Assembly (NCBI GenBank): GCA_021815905.1
Contig: JAKAZP010000030.1
Coordinates: 1-12,402, forward strand
Source: Pseudomonadota bacterium
GTDB lineage: Bacteria; Pseudomonadota; Gammaproteobacteria; Steroidobacterales; Steroidobacteraceae
DNA: 12,402 bases
Reading direction: 5' to 3'
Shown here piece by piece: positions 1 through 6,480 of this stretch (the stretch's first letter is position 1; the number at the start of each line of letters is the position of its first letter). Under the pieces are notes generated by a model, which did no database searches, was not told the DNA's origin, and saw only the letters and a list, made by a program, of their open reading frames with translations. The position numbers and the translations under genes are program-made.

Positions 1-1
1 A

Positions 2-247
2 CTGCCTTCGCGATTCCGAGGGCCCGATCCGGTGGCCGACCCTGAGGGTAATATGGCCCTCTCTTGGGACTTCGGGCCTGGACGCGTGCTGACCATCGAT
101 ATCGGCGACGACGGCAAGCTGACGTATGCCGCTCTGTTAGGGGGAGGGGTGAAGCGACATGGCGTGGAGCAGCTTAACGGTCATATTCCGAAGGTTATTC
201 TCGAGACGATCGACGAGATCCACGAGCGATCCGGCGCTGCCGGTTGA
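2..247 (+). CDS. Hypothetical protein, C-terminal part (runs in from left edge)
   Basis: The frame is open from the first complete codon of the window to a TGA at 245-247, so the true start may lie upstream; a GTG at 32 is the first usable in-window start and gives 71 residues. The visible part reads as a real small protein: a Trp-Asp-Phe-Gly-Pro-Gly motif, a beta-rich segment with VLTIDIGDDGKLTYAALLGG, then HGVEQLNG and a helical end IPKVILETIDEIHE. No signal peptide, membrane segment or catalytic motif is seen. I do not recognise a named family. Its end overlaps the next reading frame on the same strand, and the two probably belong together. Base composition is milder than in the core genes to the right, in keeping with an accessory region. 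That it is expressed is an inference. Confidence 0.5.
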   Translation: MPSRFRGPDPVADPEGNMALSWDFGPGRVLTIDIGDDGKLTYAALLGGGVKRHGVEQLNGHIPKVILETIDEIHERSGAAG

Positions 248-662
248 GATCGGCGCCGGCGAGGACTTCGTTCGCTTCATTCTGTCGCACAGCCAGTTCG
301 CGCCGGGCCCGGGCCGGGTCAAGCCGCAGGCCCTGATGCCGATGTTCAACGCCGCGAAGGGACGCTTCGAGACCTCTACCCACCGCATTACGGGTCTGAC
401 CGATACCCAGGTCTGGGAGGTAGGCTACTCGTACGTCGAGAATCCCGCCGAAAAACGAGCTGTGAAGGCAAGCGGCATCGGGAAATTCGAGCTTGTGACG
501 GGTCAGGGTCTTGCGCTCTGTGTGAACGGGGAGCCGTATCCGCGCCATGTGGACATCGTGAACTGGCCCGAGGACAAGGACGGGAGATTAATGCGAGCAA
601 CCGATATCGCAGACAAACTGAGACTCCACGTCGACCCGCGCGGTGAGAAGGCTCGTGGCTAA
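159..662 (+). CDS. Hypothetical protein, start uncertain
   Basis: The frame ends at TAA 660-662. The only canonical start before the protein-like part is ATG 159, which gives 167 residues and an 89-nt overlap with the upstream gene. The first 27 or so residues from that start are Arg/Ser-rich and look like an out-of-frame reading of the neighbour. Convincing sequence begins near codon 240 (PVEIGAGEDFVRFILSHSQF), followed by GRVKPQALMP, a segment around TDTQVWEVG, and a C-terminal HVDIVNWPEDKDG motif with a final helix. A CTG at 237 is the only near-cognate start close to that point; the next in-frame ATGs (336, 342) would delete conserved-looking sequence. The original start may therefore have been lost or be non-standard. 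I do not recognise the family. It looks like a small cytosolic protein paired with the upstream gene; function unknown. Confidence 0.5.
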   Translation: MAWSSLTVIFRRLFSRRSTRSTSDPALPVEIGAGEDFVRFILSHSQFAPGPGRVKPQALMPMFNAAKGRFETSTHRITGLTDTQVWEVGYSYVENPAEKRAVKASGIGKFELVTGQGLALCVNGEPYPRHVDIVNWPEDKDGRLMRATDIADKLRLHVDPRGEKARG

Positions 663-775
663 CGAAGCAGCCGTAGCGGGGCACGGCTACCGTTCGATCC
701 GCGCGCCAAATCGGTGTTTCGTCGACCACACGTGGAGATTCGGCTTTCGGTATCGCACGAGTCAAGGCAGCAAAA

Positions 776-1240
776 GTGCTGACAACGCCGGCCTATCCCC
801 TGATCGAGGCCGCGCATTACCTTAACCTGCCGTTGAGCACTCTTCGGACGTGGTGCCTCGGACAGCCCCTGCGAGCCGATGCTAAAACACGCCGCTTTGA
901 CCCACTGATCCGCCTGGACGGCGACCAGCGGCATGCACTTTCGTTCCTGAACCTGGTCGAAGCGCACGTTCTTGCGGCAATCTGGCGCAAACACCGCATC
1001 CCGCTCTCCGTCGTCCGTCGCGCACTGGACGACGTCGCCAAGCAAATGCGAAGCGCCAGGCCGCTCGTGGCGATGCCATTTCAGACCGACGGTGTGGACC
1101 TGATTGTCAACCGCCTCGGGACGCTCATCAACCTCACTGGGGAACGGCCAACGGAGATGGCTGACGTTCTGCGCCGTAACCGTTCACCCCGCGGCGTTCT
1201 TTCCACTTGCGTGACGTCGTGGACAATTGCAATCCAGTAA
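776..1240 (+). pseudogene. HTH (MerR-like) protein of DUF433/antitoxin type, 3' part removed by IS66
   Basis: It starts at GTG 776 with an AAGG ribosome site at 764-767. Residues 7-27 (YPLIEAAHYLNLPLSTLRTW) form a helix-turn-helix like that of MerR-type or transposon-excision regulators. A conserved middle part follows: FDPLIRLDGDQRHALSFLNLVEAHVLAA, then IPLSVVRRALDDVAKQM and a DLIVNRLGTLINL segment. In relatives as I know them this arrangement precedes a C-terminal DUF433 domain, and such proteins are often antitoxins next to a PIN-like toxin. Here native coding sequence stops at 1175, within codon 134. The rest (to TAA 1238-1240) is translated from the IS66 left end, so DUF433 and any downstream toxin are missing. 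The HTH could still bind DNA, but the gene is best read as broken. The family call is from memory of the pattern, not a search. Confidence 0.65.
1176..1199 (+). repeat. IS66 left terminal inverted repeat
   Basis: The 24 bases begin GTAACCGTT and end GCGGCGTTC. They match the reverse complement of 3553-3576 at 21 of 24 positions, the three differences being in the centre (positions 10, 13 and 14 of the repeat). This end supplies the aberrant final codons and stop of the truncated HTH gene. Confidence 0.93.
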
Positions 1241-1256
1241 CGACTGGAGAGTAGCG

Positions 1257-1571
1257 ATGGGACGTGGACGGAAGATCGGGACGGGACAGCAACGGAGCGC
1301 GCAGGTGTGGCGCAGCCTGGTGAGCGGGTTCGCGAACAGCGGTTTGGGGCTGGCGGCGTACTGCGCGCGCGAGGGGATATGCAAGGGGAGTTTTTATCGG
1401 TGGCGTGCGCTGCTGGGCGGCAGGGTGAAGCGTGCGGCAGTCGCGCTGCCCAAGTCGGTGGCGCCTGAGCCGGCGTTCGTGGATCTGGGGCCCCTGGCCG
1501 CGCCGAGTGCGCGGTTGGAGTTGCGGGTGGATCTCGGTGGCGGGGTGGTCCTGCACATTGCCCACGGCTGA
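1257..1571 (+). CDS. tnpA: IS66 family accessory protein TnpA
   Basis: This is the first gene of the IS66 element: a 104-residue basic protein with an N-terminal helix-turn-helix region (VWRSLVSGFANSGLGLAAYC, then GSFYRWRALL) as in IS66 TnpA/OrfA proteins. TnpA is needed for IS66 transposition together with TnpB and TnpC; its exact biochemical role is not settled. ATG 1257 is preferred over the upstream in-frame TTG at 1227 because GGAGAG at 1246-1251 sits five bases before it. A short palindrome, CCAGT (1234-1238) and ACTGG (1243-1247), overlaps this ribosome site and could dampen translation. Its TGA overlaps the ATG of tnpB by one base, indicating translational coupling. Confidence 0.85.
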   Translation: MGRGRKIGTGQQRSAQVWRSLVSGFANSGLGLAAYCAREGICKGSFYRWRALLGGRVKRAAVALPKSVAPEPAFVDLGPLAAPSARLELRVDLGGGVVLHIAHG

Positions 1572-1927
1572 TGTTCTTTGCCGAGGGACAGATCCGGGTT
1601 CATCTGTACGGCCAGCCGGCGGATATGCGCAAATCGTACGACGGCTTGCAAGCCCTGGCGCGGCACGCGATGGGACGGGATCCTCTGGACGGAGCGCTCT
1701 ACGCATTCGTCAACCGGCGCGGTACCCAGGCCAAGGTTCTGTATTTTGATCGCAGCGGCTTTTGCATCTGGGGCAAGCGGCTCGAGGCCGGACGATTCAT
1801 CAGCGACTGGCGCACGGTGCGCACGCGGGAGATGGACTGGACGGGATTGAAGCTTCTTCTCGAGGGGATCGAGGGGCGGCAGGTGCGTAAGCGTTACGCG
1901 CTGCCGGATGCGATCAAAGCCCTATAA
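1571..1927 (+). CDS. tnpB: IS66 family accessory protein TnpB
   Basis: This 118-residue protein matches the highly conserved IS66 Orf2 pattern: near the N-terminus a GQPADMRKSYDGLQALA segment, then DGALYAFVNRRG and KVLYFDRSGFCIWGKRLEAGRF, and a C-terminal MDWTGLKLLLEGIE. The length is normal for the family. It is an accessory factor for IS66 transposition. The start ATG overlaps the tnpA stop as TGATG, so it is probably translated by re-initiation. This TnpB is unrelated to the RNA-guided nuclease TnpB of IS200/IS605 elements despite the shared name. Confidence 0.93.
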   Translation: MFFAEGQIRVHLYGQPADMRKSYDGLQALARHAMGRDPLDGALYAFVNRRGTQAKVLYFDRSGFCIWGKRLEAGRFISDWRTVRTREMDWTGLKLLLEGIEGRQVRKRYALPDAIKAL

Positions 1928-1967
1928 ATAAAGCACGTTTGCGTGGGTCTTTGGTAAAATTACCGCC

Positions 1968-3548
1968 GTGGAAAGCACGGCACCGATCGACGCATCCGGG
2001 CCCCTTGAAGGGGTGGCGATCAGCGCGGATATCGCAGCGCTGATCCGCTCCAAGGATGAGCAGATCGCCGCGCTTCAGCACCAACTCGAGTGGTTCCGGC
2101 GTCAGATCTTTGGTCAGAAGAGCGAGCGCTTCGCCCCCGAGCCCCCTCCGCAGCAGATGTACCTCGGCGAGGTGGCGGCGCCGCCCGAGGCCCCCGCCGT
2201 GCCGCAGCGCACGATCGCCGCCCATACGCGGCGCGCGGCGCTGAAGGACGGCGCCGACACGGGCGAAGCCCTGCCGTTCTTCGATGAGTCGAAGGTCCCG
2301 ATCCAGACCATCGTTCTGATGCATGCCGACCTCGAGGGCCTGAGCCCGGAGGAATACGAGATCATCGGCGAGAAGGTGACCTATCGTCTCGCCCAGCGCC
2401 CGGGGAGCTACCAGGTCCTCAAGTACCGCCGGCCCGTGGTGAAGCTCAAAGCGAGCGCGAAGATCCTCGGCCTTCCCGCCCCCGAGGGGGTGCTCGAAGG
2501 CAGTCGGGCGGATGTGAGCTTCCTCGCCGGGCTCCTGGTTGACAAGTTCCAGTGGCACTTGCCCCTCTACCGCCAGCACCAGCGGCTCGCGGCGAATGGC
2601 ATCACGGTGAGCCGTCCCTGGCTCACGCAGCTGAGCCAGGACAGCATCGCTCTTCTCACCCCGATCTACACCGCCCAGTTCGCCTCGATCCTCGAGAGCC
2701 GGGTCAAGGCGATGGACGAGACGCCGATCAAGGCCGGTCGCTCAGGGCATGGCAAGATGAATACCGGGTACTTCTGGCCCGTCTATGGCGATCGGGACGA
2801 GGTGTGCTTCCCCTTCCACGCCTCGCGTCATCACGACACCGTGCGCGCCACGCTCGGTCTTCGGCACGCGCCGGACTCGGTCCTGATCACGGACGGCTAC
2901 GCCGCGTACGAGCGCTACGCGAAGAAGATCGGTCTCACCCACGCCCAATGTTGGGCGCATACCCGCCGAGGGTTCTTCGAGGCTCTCGCCTCTCATCCGA
3001 CGGAAATCGAGCAGGCACTCGGGCAGATCAAGGCGCTCTACGCAATCGAGACCGAGATCCGGGAACGCGGCCTCAAGGGCGAAGCGAAGCAGCTGCATCG
3101 GCTCACCCACAGTAAGCCGAAGGTCGATTACTTCTTCGAATGGGTCGAGCGACAGATCGCCTCCGTGGGCTTGACCCCGACGGATCCGTTCATCGAAGCG
3201 CTGAACTACGCCCGCAAACGGCGCACGGGGCTCGAGGTCTTCCTCACCGATCCAGACGTTCCGATGGACACCAACCATCTCGAGCGCGCCCTGCGCGTCA
3301 TCCCGATGGGGAGGAAATCCTGGCTCTTCTGCTGGACGGAGCTCGGCGCGAAGCATGTCGGCATCATCCAGAGCCTGATCGTCACCTGCCGCCTGCACGG
3401 CATCGACCCCTATACGTACCTGGTCGACGTCCTGCAGCGCGTAGCCGATCATCCTGCCGCCCGCGTCACCGAGCTCACGCCACGGCTGTGGACAGAGCGC
3501 TTCGCGGCCAACCCCCTGCGCTCGGACATCCACGAGTTCCCGATCTGA
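1968..3548 (+). CDS. tnpC: IS66 family DDE transposase TnpC
   Basis: This is the transposase of the element, 526 residues, of normal length. Residues about 20-45 form the coiled-coil/leucine-zipper region (IAALIRSKDEQIAALQHQLEW) followed by the family signature FGQKSERF. The DDE catalytic triad is visible: D250 in MDETPIKAG, D309 in VLITDGYAAYE, and E439 in NHLERALRVIPMGRKSW. The C-terminus has DPYTYLVDVLQRV and LTPRLWTERFAANPLRSD, as in one IS66 subgroup. The Cys-rich zinc-finger region that many IS66 transposases carry around residues 100-150 is absent; no CxxC is seen there. The start is GTG 1968. No strong ribosome site is present, only a GGTAA/TTACC mini-hairpin at 1953-1964, so expression is probably low. 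It ends 4 bases before the right inverted repeat. Confidence 0.95.
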   Translation: MESTAPIDASGPLEGVAISADIAALIRSKDEQIAALQHQLEWFRRQIFGQKSERFAPEPPPQQMYLGEVAAPPEAPAVPQRTIAAHTRRAALKDGADTGEALPFFDESKVPIQTIVLMHADLEGLSPEEYEIIGEKVTYRLAQRPGSYQVLKYRRPVVKLKASAKILGLPAPEGVLEGSRADVSFLAGLLVDKFQWHLPLYRQHQRLAANGITVSRPWLTQLSQDSIALLTPIYTAQFASILESRVKAMDETPIKAGRSGHGKMNTGYFWPVYGDRDEVCFPFHASRHHDTVRATLGLRHAPDSVLITDGYAAYERYAKKIGLTHAQCWAHTRRGFFEALASHPTEIEQALGQIKALYAIETEIRERGLKGEAKQLHRLTHSKPKVDYFFEWVERQIASVGLTPTDPFIEALNYARKRRTGLEVFLTDPDVPMDTNHLERALRVIPMGRKSWLFCWTELGAKHVGIIQSLIVTCRLHGIDPYTYLVDVLQRVADHPAARVTELTPRLWTERFAANPLRSDIHEFPI

Positions 3549-3552
3549 TCCA

Positions 3553-3576
3553 GAACGCCGCGTAGTTAACGGTTAC
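3553..3576 (-). repeat. IS66 right terminal inverted repeat
   Basis: On the minus strand it begins GTAACCGTT and ends GCGGCGTTC, 21 of 24 bases identical to the left end. It supplies the last residues (the RNR end) and the stop codon TAA of the truncated integrase reading frame on the minus strand. Confidence 0.93.
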
Positions 3577-4453
3577 GCCAGTCGAGCACTTCGGGCACCA
3601 GCGGAACATCAAGACCCTCGCCCGTCTTGGTTCTGGTCGCCGGCAGGCGCCACACCGCACCTGACGGCGAAAGGGCCTCGAGATCGAAATCCTCCCAACG
3701 TGCGCCGAGCAATTCGCCCTTGCGCACACAGAGCGCCAGCAACAGCTTAATGGCCAGAAGGTTGTCCTCGCCGAAGCTCGCTGACTCGCGGATCTTCTCA
3801 AACAGTTGTGCGAGCTCGTCGCTGCTCAATGCGCGGCTGCACGGCCGTTCGGTACCACCGGCGTCCAGGCGCGGTGAGAAATCGGCGGCCGGGTTGCTCG
3901 AGAGGAAACGACACCGCACGCCGAAGGCGAAAATCCTACGTGTGAACCGCAGCAGGTCGTTGGCGGCGGTGGGAGCCCGGCCCTTGATCTCATCGAGCAT
4001 GCGAGCCACGTCCGCGGGCGTAATTTCACAGGCCGGCAGGCGCCCGAGCTTCGGCAGCAGGTACTTGTCGAGATACCGGCGCGGCACGCCGGGGTGCCTG
4101 AGGCCGCGGGCCTGGACTTCGGCCCGGTACCAGTCCTCGCACAGTGACTTGAACGACCCCTTCTGCCGCTCCTCCGCCAGCGTAGCCTGCCGGACCGCCA
4201 ACGGATCCTGCTGCTTGTCGAGCAGCACGCGCGCCTGACGCGCCTCGATGCGCGCTTGGGCGAGCGGCATGTCCGGATAGTTGCCGAGGGTAAGCCAGTG
4301 TGGCCGGCCTGCGAAGGTATAGCGCAATGTCCACGACGCGCTATCGCGGTTCTGCTTGCGCAGGTAGAGCCCATCGCCGTCGCTCAAGAGCACCGATTTG
4401 CCCGCCCGATGGGCTCGATCCACCGCCAGCGCTGTGAGTTTCGCGCGTGCCAT
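3566..4453 (-). pseudogene. P4-type tyrosine integrase, C-terminal catalytic part removed by IS66
   Basis: Starting at ATG 4451-4453 (GGGGGCG ribosome site just upstream), the protein shows the DUF4102 arm-binding N-terminus (LTALAVDRA, LLSDGDGLYLR, LRYTFAGRPHWLTLGNYPDMPLA). A core-binding domain follows (roughly 100-200: YLDKYLLPKLG, PADVARMLDEI, NDLLRFTRRIF), then the start of the catalytic domain with the first Arg at R244 in CVRKGELLGARWEDFD. Native sequence ends at W292, about base 3577; the last three residues and the stop come from the IS66 end. The HxxR box and the nucleophilic tyrosine, which should lie in roughly 100 missing residues, are gone. The product cannot recombine DNA, though it may still bind its sites. 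Its 5' end faces the 3' end of yicC, as expected for an integrase sitting next to its attachment site. Confidence 0.92.
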
Positions 4454-4470
4454 CTCGCCCCCTGTTCTCG

Positions 4471-4509
4471 GGTGGTTCGTGGAGTGCCGCAGGCACTGCG
4501 CGAACCACC
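4471..4509. repeat. 39-bp interrupted palindrome in the integrase leader
   Basis: The outer arms GGTGGTTCG (4471-4479) and CGAACCACC (4501-4509) match perfectly. Inside them, AGTGCC (4483-4488) and GGCACT (4492-4497) form a second perfect stem around GCA; the two stems are separated by unpaired TGG and GCG. It lies 18 bases upstream of the integrase start codon. No T-run follows on either strand, so it is not a typical intrinsic terminator. It could be an operator for the integrase, a recombination-directionality-factor site, or an RNA hairpin controlling integrase translation. Confidence 0.75.
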
Positions 4510-4524
4510 TTGCTCGTCGAATGG

Positions 4525-4579
4525 CAGCTACAGATCTAGCTACAACTCGATGGCGTTTCAGCTACCCCTCTAGCTACAA
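4525..4579. repeat. Pair of 21-bp direct repeats (AGCTAC motif) upstream of the integrase
   Basis: Copies at 4525-4545 and 4559-4579 differ at only two or three central bases, are 34 bp apart start to start, and each contain two AGCTAC units 12 bp apart: CAGCTAC, five variable or partly conserved bases, then AGCTACAA. A further unit lies inverted (TGTAGC) at 4581-4586. Repeats of this kind beside a P4-type integrase and its attachment site commonly serve as arm-type integrase or excisionase binding sites. That role is inferred here. Confidence 0.7.
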
Positions 4580-4599
4580 ATGTAGCCCAGAGGCCGCTG

Positions 4600-4720
4600 G
4601 AGGCTAGTGGACGTTATTGGGCGAAATACCTTGAAACTCAATGGTTTGCAGCGATCTTTCCGGAAGACTCCGGACGCCGCCGGAAGTCACTCGATATTCT
4701 GCACCTGCTCGCGCATCTGC
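4600..4720. other. Probable island attachment region at the 3' end of yicC
   Basis: This is placed by context, not by a recognised core sequence. The integrase gene begins beyond the stop codon of yicC, in the same orientation, with about 230 bp between, as P4-type integrases do next to their target gene. The 3' end of yicC is the established target of some mobilizable genomic islands (MGIVflInd1-type). YicC's C-terminus is intact (VLIEQMREQVQNIE), as expected if integration rebuilds the gene's end. The exact crossover cannot be fixed because the other island end is not in the window. Confidence 0.4.
4613..4641 (-). promoter_or_regulatory. Candidate sigma70-type promoter for the integrase gene
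   Basis: On the minus strand, TTGAGT (4636-4641) and AATAAC (4613-4618) are separated by exactly 17 bases, each matching the consensus at 4 of 6 positions. Transcription would start near 4606 and give an integrase leader of about 150 nt containing the direct repeats and the palindrome. It lies between the yicC stop and the integrase start, so yicC readthrough is another possible source of integrase mRNA. Confidence 0.35.
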
Positions 4721-5556
4721 TCGATCAGGACCTTCATGTCGACGGCGGCGCGGGTCGTCTCGAGATCCTGGGACTTCGAGGACAGCGTGTTCGCCTCGCG
4801 ATTGAGCTCCTGCATCAGGAAGTCGAGGCGGCGCCCGGCGGGCTCGTGCCCGCGGGTGACCCGCCGGACCTCCTCGATGTGCGCCGCGAGCCGGTCGAGC
4901 TCCTCGTCCACGTCGAGCCGCTGCAGCATGAGCGCGAGTTCCTGCTCGATCCGATCGCGATCGATCTCGGCCTGCAGCTCCGCCAGGCGCTCCTCGAGGC
5001 GAGCGCGGATGCGGCCCTGCACGTCCGGAAGGCGGACACGCACCTGCTCGACGAGGCTCGCGAGCGCGATGCAGCGCTGCTCGATGAGTTCGCACAGCCG
5101 TTTGCCCTCGCGCGCGCGCGCCGCGGCGAGATCGCGCAGTGTGCCAACGAACATGTCGCGGGCGGCTCCGAGGAGCTCCTCACCGCCCGTGCTCTCGCTG
5201 CGCAGCACGCCGGGCCAGCGCATCACCTCGAGCGGGCTCACGACGGCCCCGCCGCTCGGCAGCATCGCCGTCACGTCTCGGACCCGTGCGAGCACCCGCG
5301 CGAGCGCCTCGGCGTCGAGGTCGAGCCTCTGCTCGGCGCCCTGCACGCCGCGGCAGGAGATCGTGCAGTCGACCTTGCCGCGTTTGAGCTCCTGGGTGCA
5401 GGCACGCCGCAGCTCGGGCTCGAGGGCGCGCAGATCCTCGGGCAGCCGCAGTCCGATCTCGAGGAAGCGGTGATTGACGCTGCGCAGCTCGCACACGAGC
5501 GTGCCCCACGGACCGCAGGCCTCGCGCCGCGCGAAGCCCGTCATGCTCGAGATCAT
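4687..5556 (-). CDS. yicC: YicC/YloC family endoribonuclease
   Basis: The 289-residue protein has the family's near-invariant ends: an N-terminal MISSMTGFARRE with SVNHRFLEIGLRLPEDLR, and a C-terminal RRLDFLMQELNREANTLSSKS followed by VLIEQMREQVQNIE, almost as in E. coli YicC. The length is normal. Members of the family are cytosolic endoribonucleases; E. coli YicC influences small-RNA (RyhB) decay. The centre (about 150-240) is helical and charged, consistent with the oligomeric helical fold. ATG 5554-5556 is chosen because it gives the conserved N-terminus; a second ATG four codons in is possible. The gene is divergent from the phosphatase-rph operon, and yicC is likewise next to and divergent from rph in E. 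coli. Its 3' end carries the neighbouring island integrase. Confidence 0.96.
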   Translation of the reverse strand: MISSMTGFARREACGPWGTLVCELRSVNHRFLEIGLRLPEDLRALEPELRRACTQELKRGKVDCTISCRGVQGAEQRLDLDAEALARVLARVRDVTAMLPSGGAVVSPLEVMRWPGVLRSESTGGEELLGAARDMFVGTLRDLAAARAREGKRLCELIEQRCIALASLVEQVRVRLPDVQGRIRARLEERLAELQAEIDRDRIEQELALMLQRLDVDEELDRLAAHIEEVRRVTRGHEPAGRRLDFLMQELNREANTLSSKSQDLETTRAAVDMKVLIEQMREQVQNIE

Positions 5557-5670
5557 GGGTGAAGACCGTCCTGTACAGATCCGTTCGTTCCGATGCGCGC
5601 GGCAAGCCGGTTCGGCGGCGCGGCGCCCGGGCAGCCTATCAGGCTCGCGACGCGGAGCCTACCGCGTCGC

Positions 5671-5700
5671 TTACCTCGCCGGCGGCGGGGGTGCTATAAA
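5671..5700 (+). promoter_or_regulatory. Candidate extended -10 promoter of the phosphatase-rph-rdgB-hemW operon
   Basis: TATAAA at 5695-5700 is preceded by TG at 5692-5693, giving an extended -10 element. A weak -35 (TTACCT, 5671-5676, 3 of 6) is 18 bases upstream. It is the only AT-rich hexamer in an otherwise very GC-rich 180-bp divergent region, and it would start transcription near 5707, about 30 nt before the chosen start of the first gene. Confidence 0.45.
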
Positions 5701-5736
5701 GCGCGGCGGGCGGGTCAGTCGATCCAGGCGGTCCTT

Positions 5737-6480
5737 TTGCAGGTCGAGTACGCAGATTTGAGCCTCGTCGGCAACCGCGACGACAACCAGGACCGGGTCG
5801 CGATCGCCGTCGCGGAGCACGCGGTCCTGCTGGTGGTCGTCGATGGCATGGGCGGCCATGCGGAGGGCGCCCGGGCCGCGGAGGTGACGCGCCAGGTCAT
5901 TCTCGAGAGTTTCTGGCACACGCCCCTGCCGCTCTTCGACCCCTTGGGCTTCCTGCATCTGACGATCGGGCGCGCTCACGAGGAGGTCGTGCGCATCGGC
6001 TCGCATCTGCCGCTCGAGCAGCGGCCGCGGGCGACCTGCGCGGTGTGCCTGGTGCAGGAGCAGTGGGCCTGGTGGGCACACGTCGGCGACAGCCGCATCT
6101 ACCATCTGCGCCGCGGCGCCGTCGTGCGGCGCACGCGCGATCACAGCCACGTCGAGCTGCTCTACCGCGAGGGCCTGATCACGGCCGAGCAGGCGCAGAC
6201 GCACCCGATGCGCAATTTCGTGGAATGCTGCCTCGGAGGCGATGCCGTGCTGCCGGACATGTCCGTGGGCCGTCGCTGCGACCTCGAGCCGGACGACGTC
6301 CTGCTCCTCTGCACCGATGGGCTCTGGAGCGGCGCCCGCGACGAGCAGCTGGCGGGTCTCGCGACGCCCGGTCAGCCGCTCCGCGCGACGCTCCTGTCCC
6401 TCTGCGAGCGTGCGGTCGCCGCGAACGGCGCCGCGAGCGACAACACTTCGGCGGCCGCGCTGCGATGGCAGGGCCGATGA
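5737..6480 (+). CDS. PP2C-family Ser/Thr protein phosphatase (Stp-like)
   Basis: The protein has all the metal-binding PP2C motifs in order: GNRDDNQDR near residue 17, [12 protein letters not shown] near 36, [11 protein letters not shown] near 114, TDGLWSG near 192 and SDNTSAAAL at the end. It would dephosphorylate phospho-Ser/Thr proteins using two Mn/Mg ions in the cytosol; no membrane segment is seen. At 247 residues it is the usual size for stand-alone bacterial PP2C enzymes. The frame is open further upstream to 5593, but that part is Arg-rich and non-conserved. TTG 5737, with AGGCGG at 5725-5730, is the likely start, giving [19 protein letters not shown]. Its stop overlaps the rph start by 4 nt (ATGA), so the genes are co-translated. 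No partner kinase is in the window; its substrate is unknown. Confidence 0.9.
   Translation: MQVEYADLSLVGNRDDNQDRVAIAVAEHAVLLVVVDGMGGHAEGARAAEVTRQVILESFWHTPLPLFDPLGFLHLTIGRAHEEVVRIGSHLPLEQRPRATCAVCLVQEQWAWWAHVGDSRIYHLRRGAVVRRTRDHSHVELLYREGLITAEQAQTHPMRNFVECCLGGDAVLPDMSVGRRCDLEPDDVLLLCTDGLWSGARDEQLAGLATPGQPLRATLLSLCERAVAANGAASDNTSAAALRWQGR

Larger units (their letters stand above)
1176..3576 (+). mobile_element. Complete IS66-family insertion sequence, 2401 bp
   Basis: The element is bounded by 24-bp terminal inverted repeats beginning with GTAA, typical of IS66, at 1176-1199 and 3553-3576. It carries the usual three genes tnpA, tnpB and tnpC in one orientation, all intact. IS66 elements normally make 8-bp target duplications. 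Here the 8 bases on the left are TCTGCGCC and on the right GCCAGTCG, so no duplication is present. The left end lies in a plus-strand HTH gene and the right end in a minus-strand integrase gene, both truncated exactly at the ends. This means that an adjacent deletion, or recombination between two copies, took place after insertion. The ends and reading frames look intact, so the element may still be mobile. Confidence 0.93.

Noticed and set aside
1..1175. A second copy of the yicC 3' end (attR) within the left part
   Set aside because: Only a short TCGATAT coincidence near 99 was seen; nothing long enough to be an attachment repeat.
4525..4579. Start of a CRISPR array or plasmid-type iterons
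   Set aside because: Only two 21-bp copies, 34 bp apart, with no further spacing unit and no cas or rep gene; position beside an integrase fits arm sites better.
4454..4686. A tRNA gene as the integrase target
   Set aside because: No cloverleaf-capable sequence, T-loop GGTTCGA-like arm with matching acceptor stem, or CCA end is seen; GGTGGTTCG here belongs to a long palindrome.
4607..5562. Long plus-strand open frames across yicC
   Set aside because: Ser/Arg-rich and low-complexity translations antisense to a well-conserved gene.
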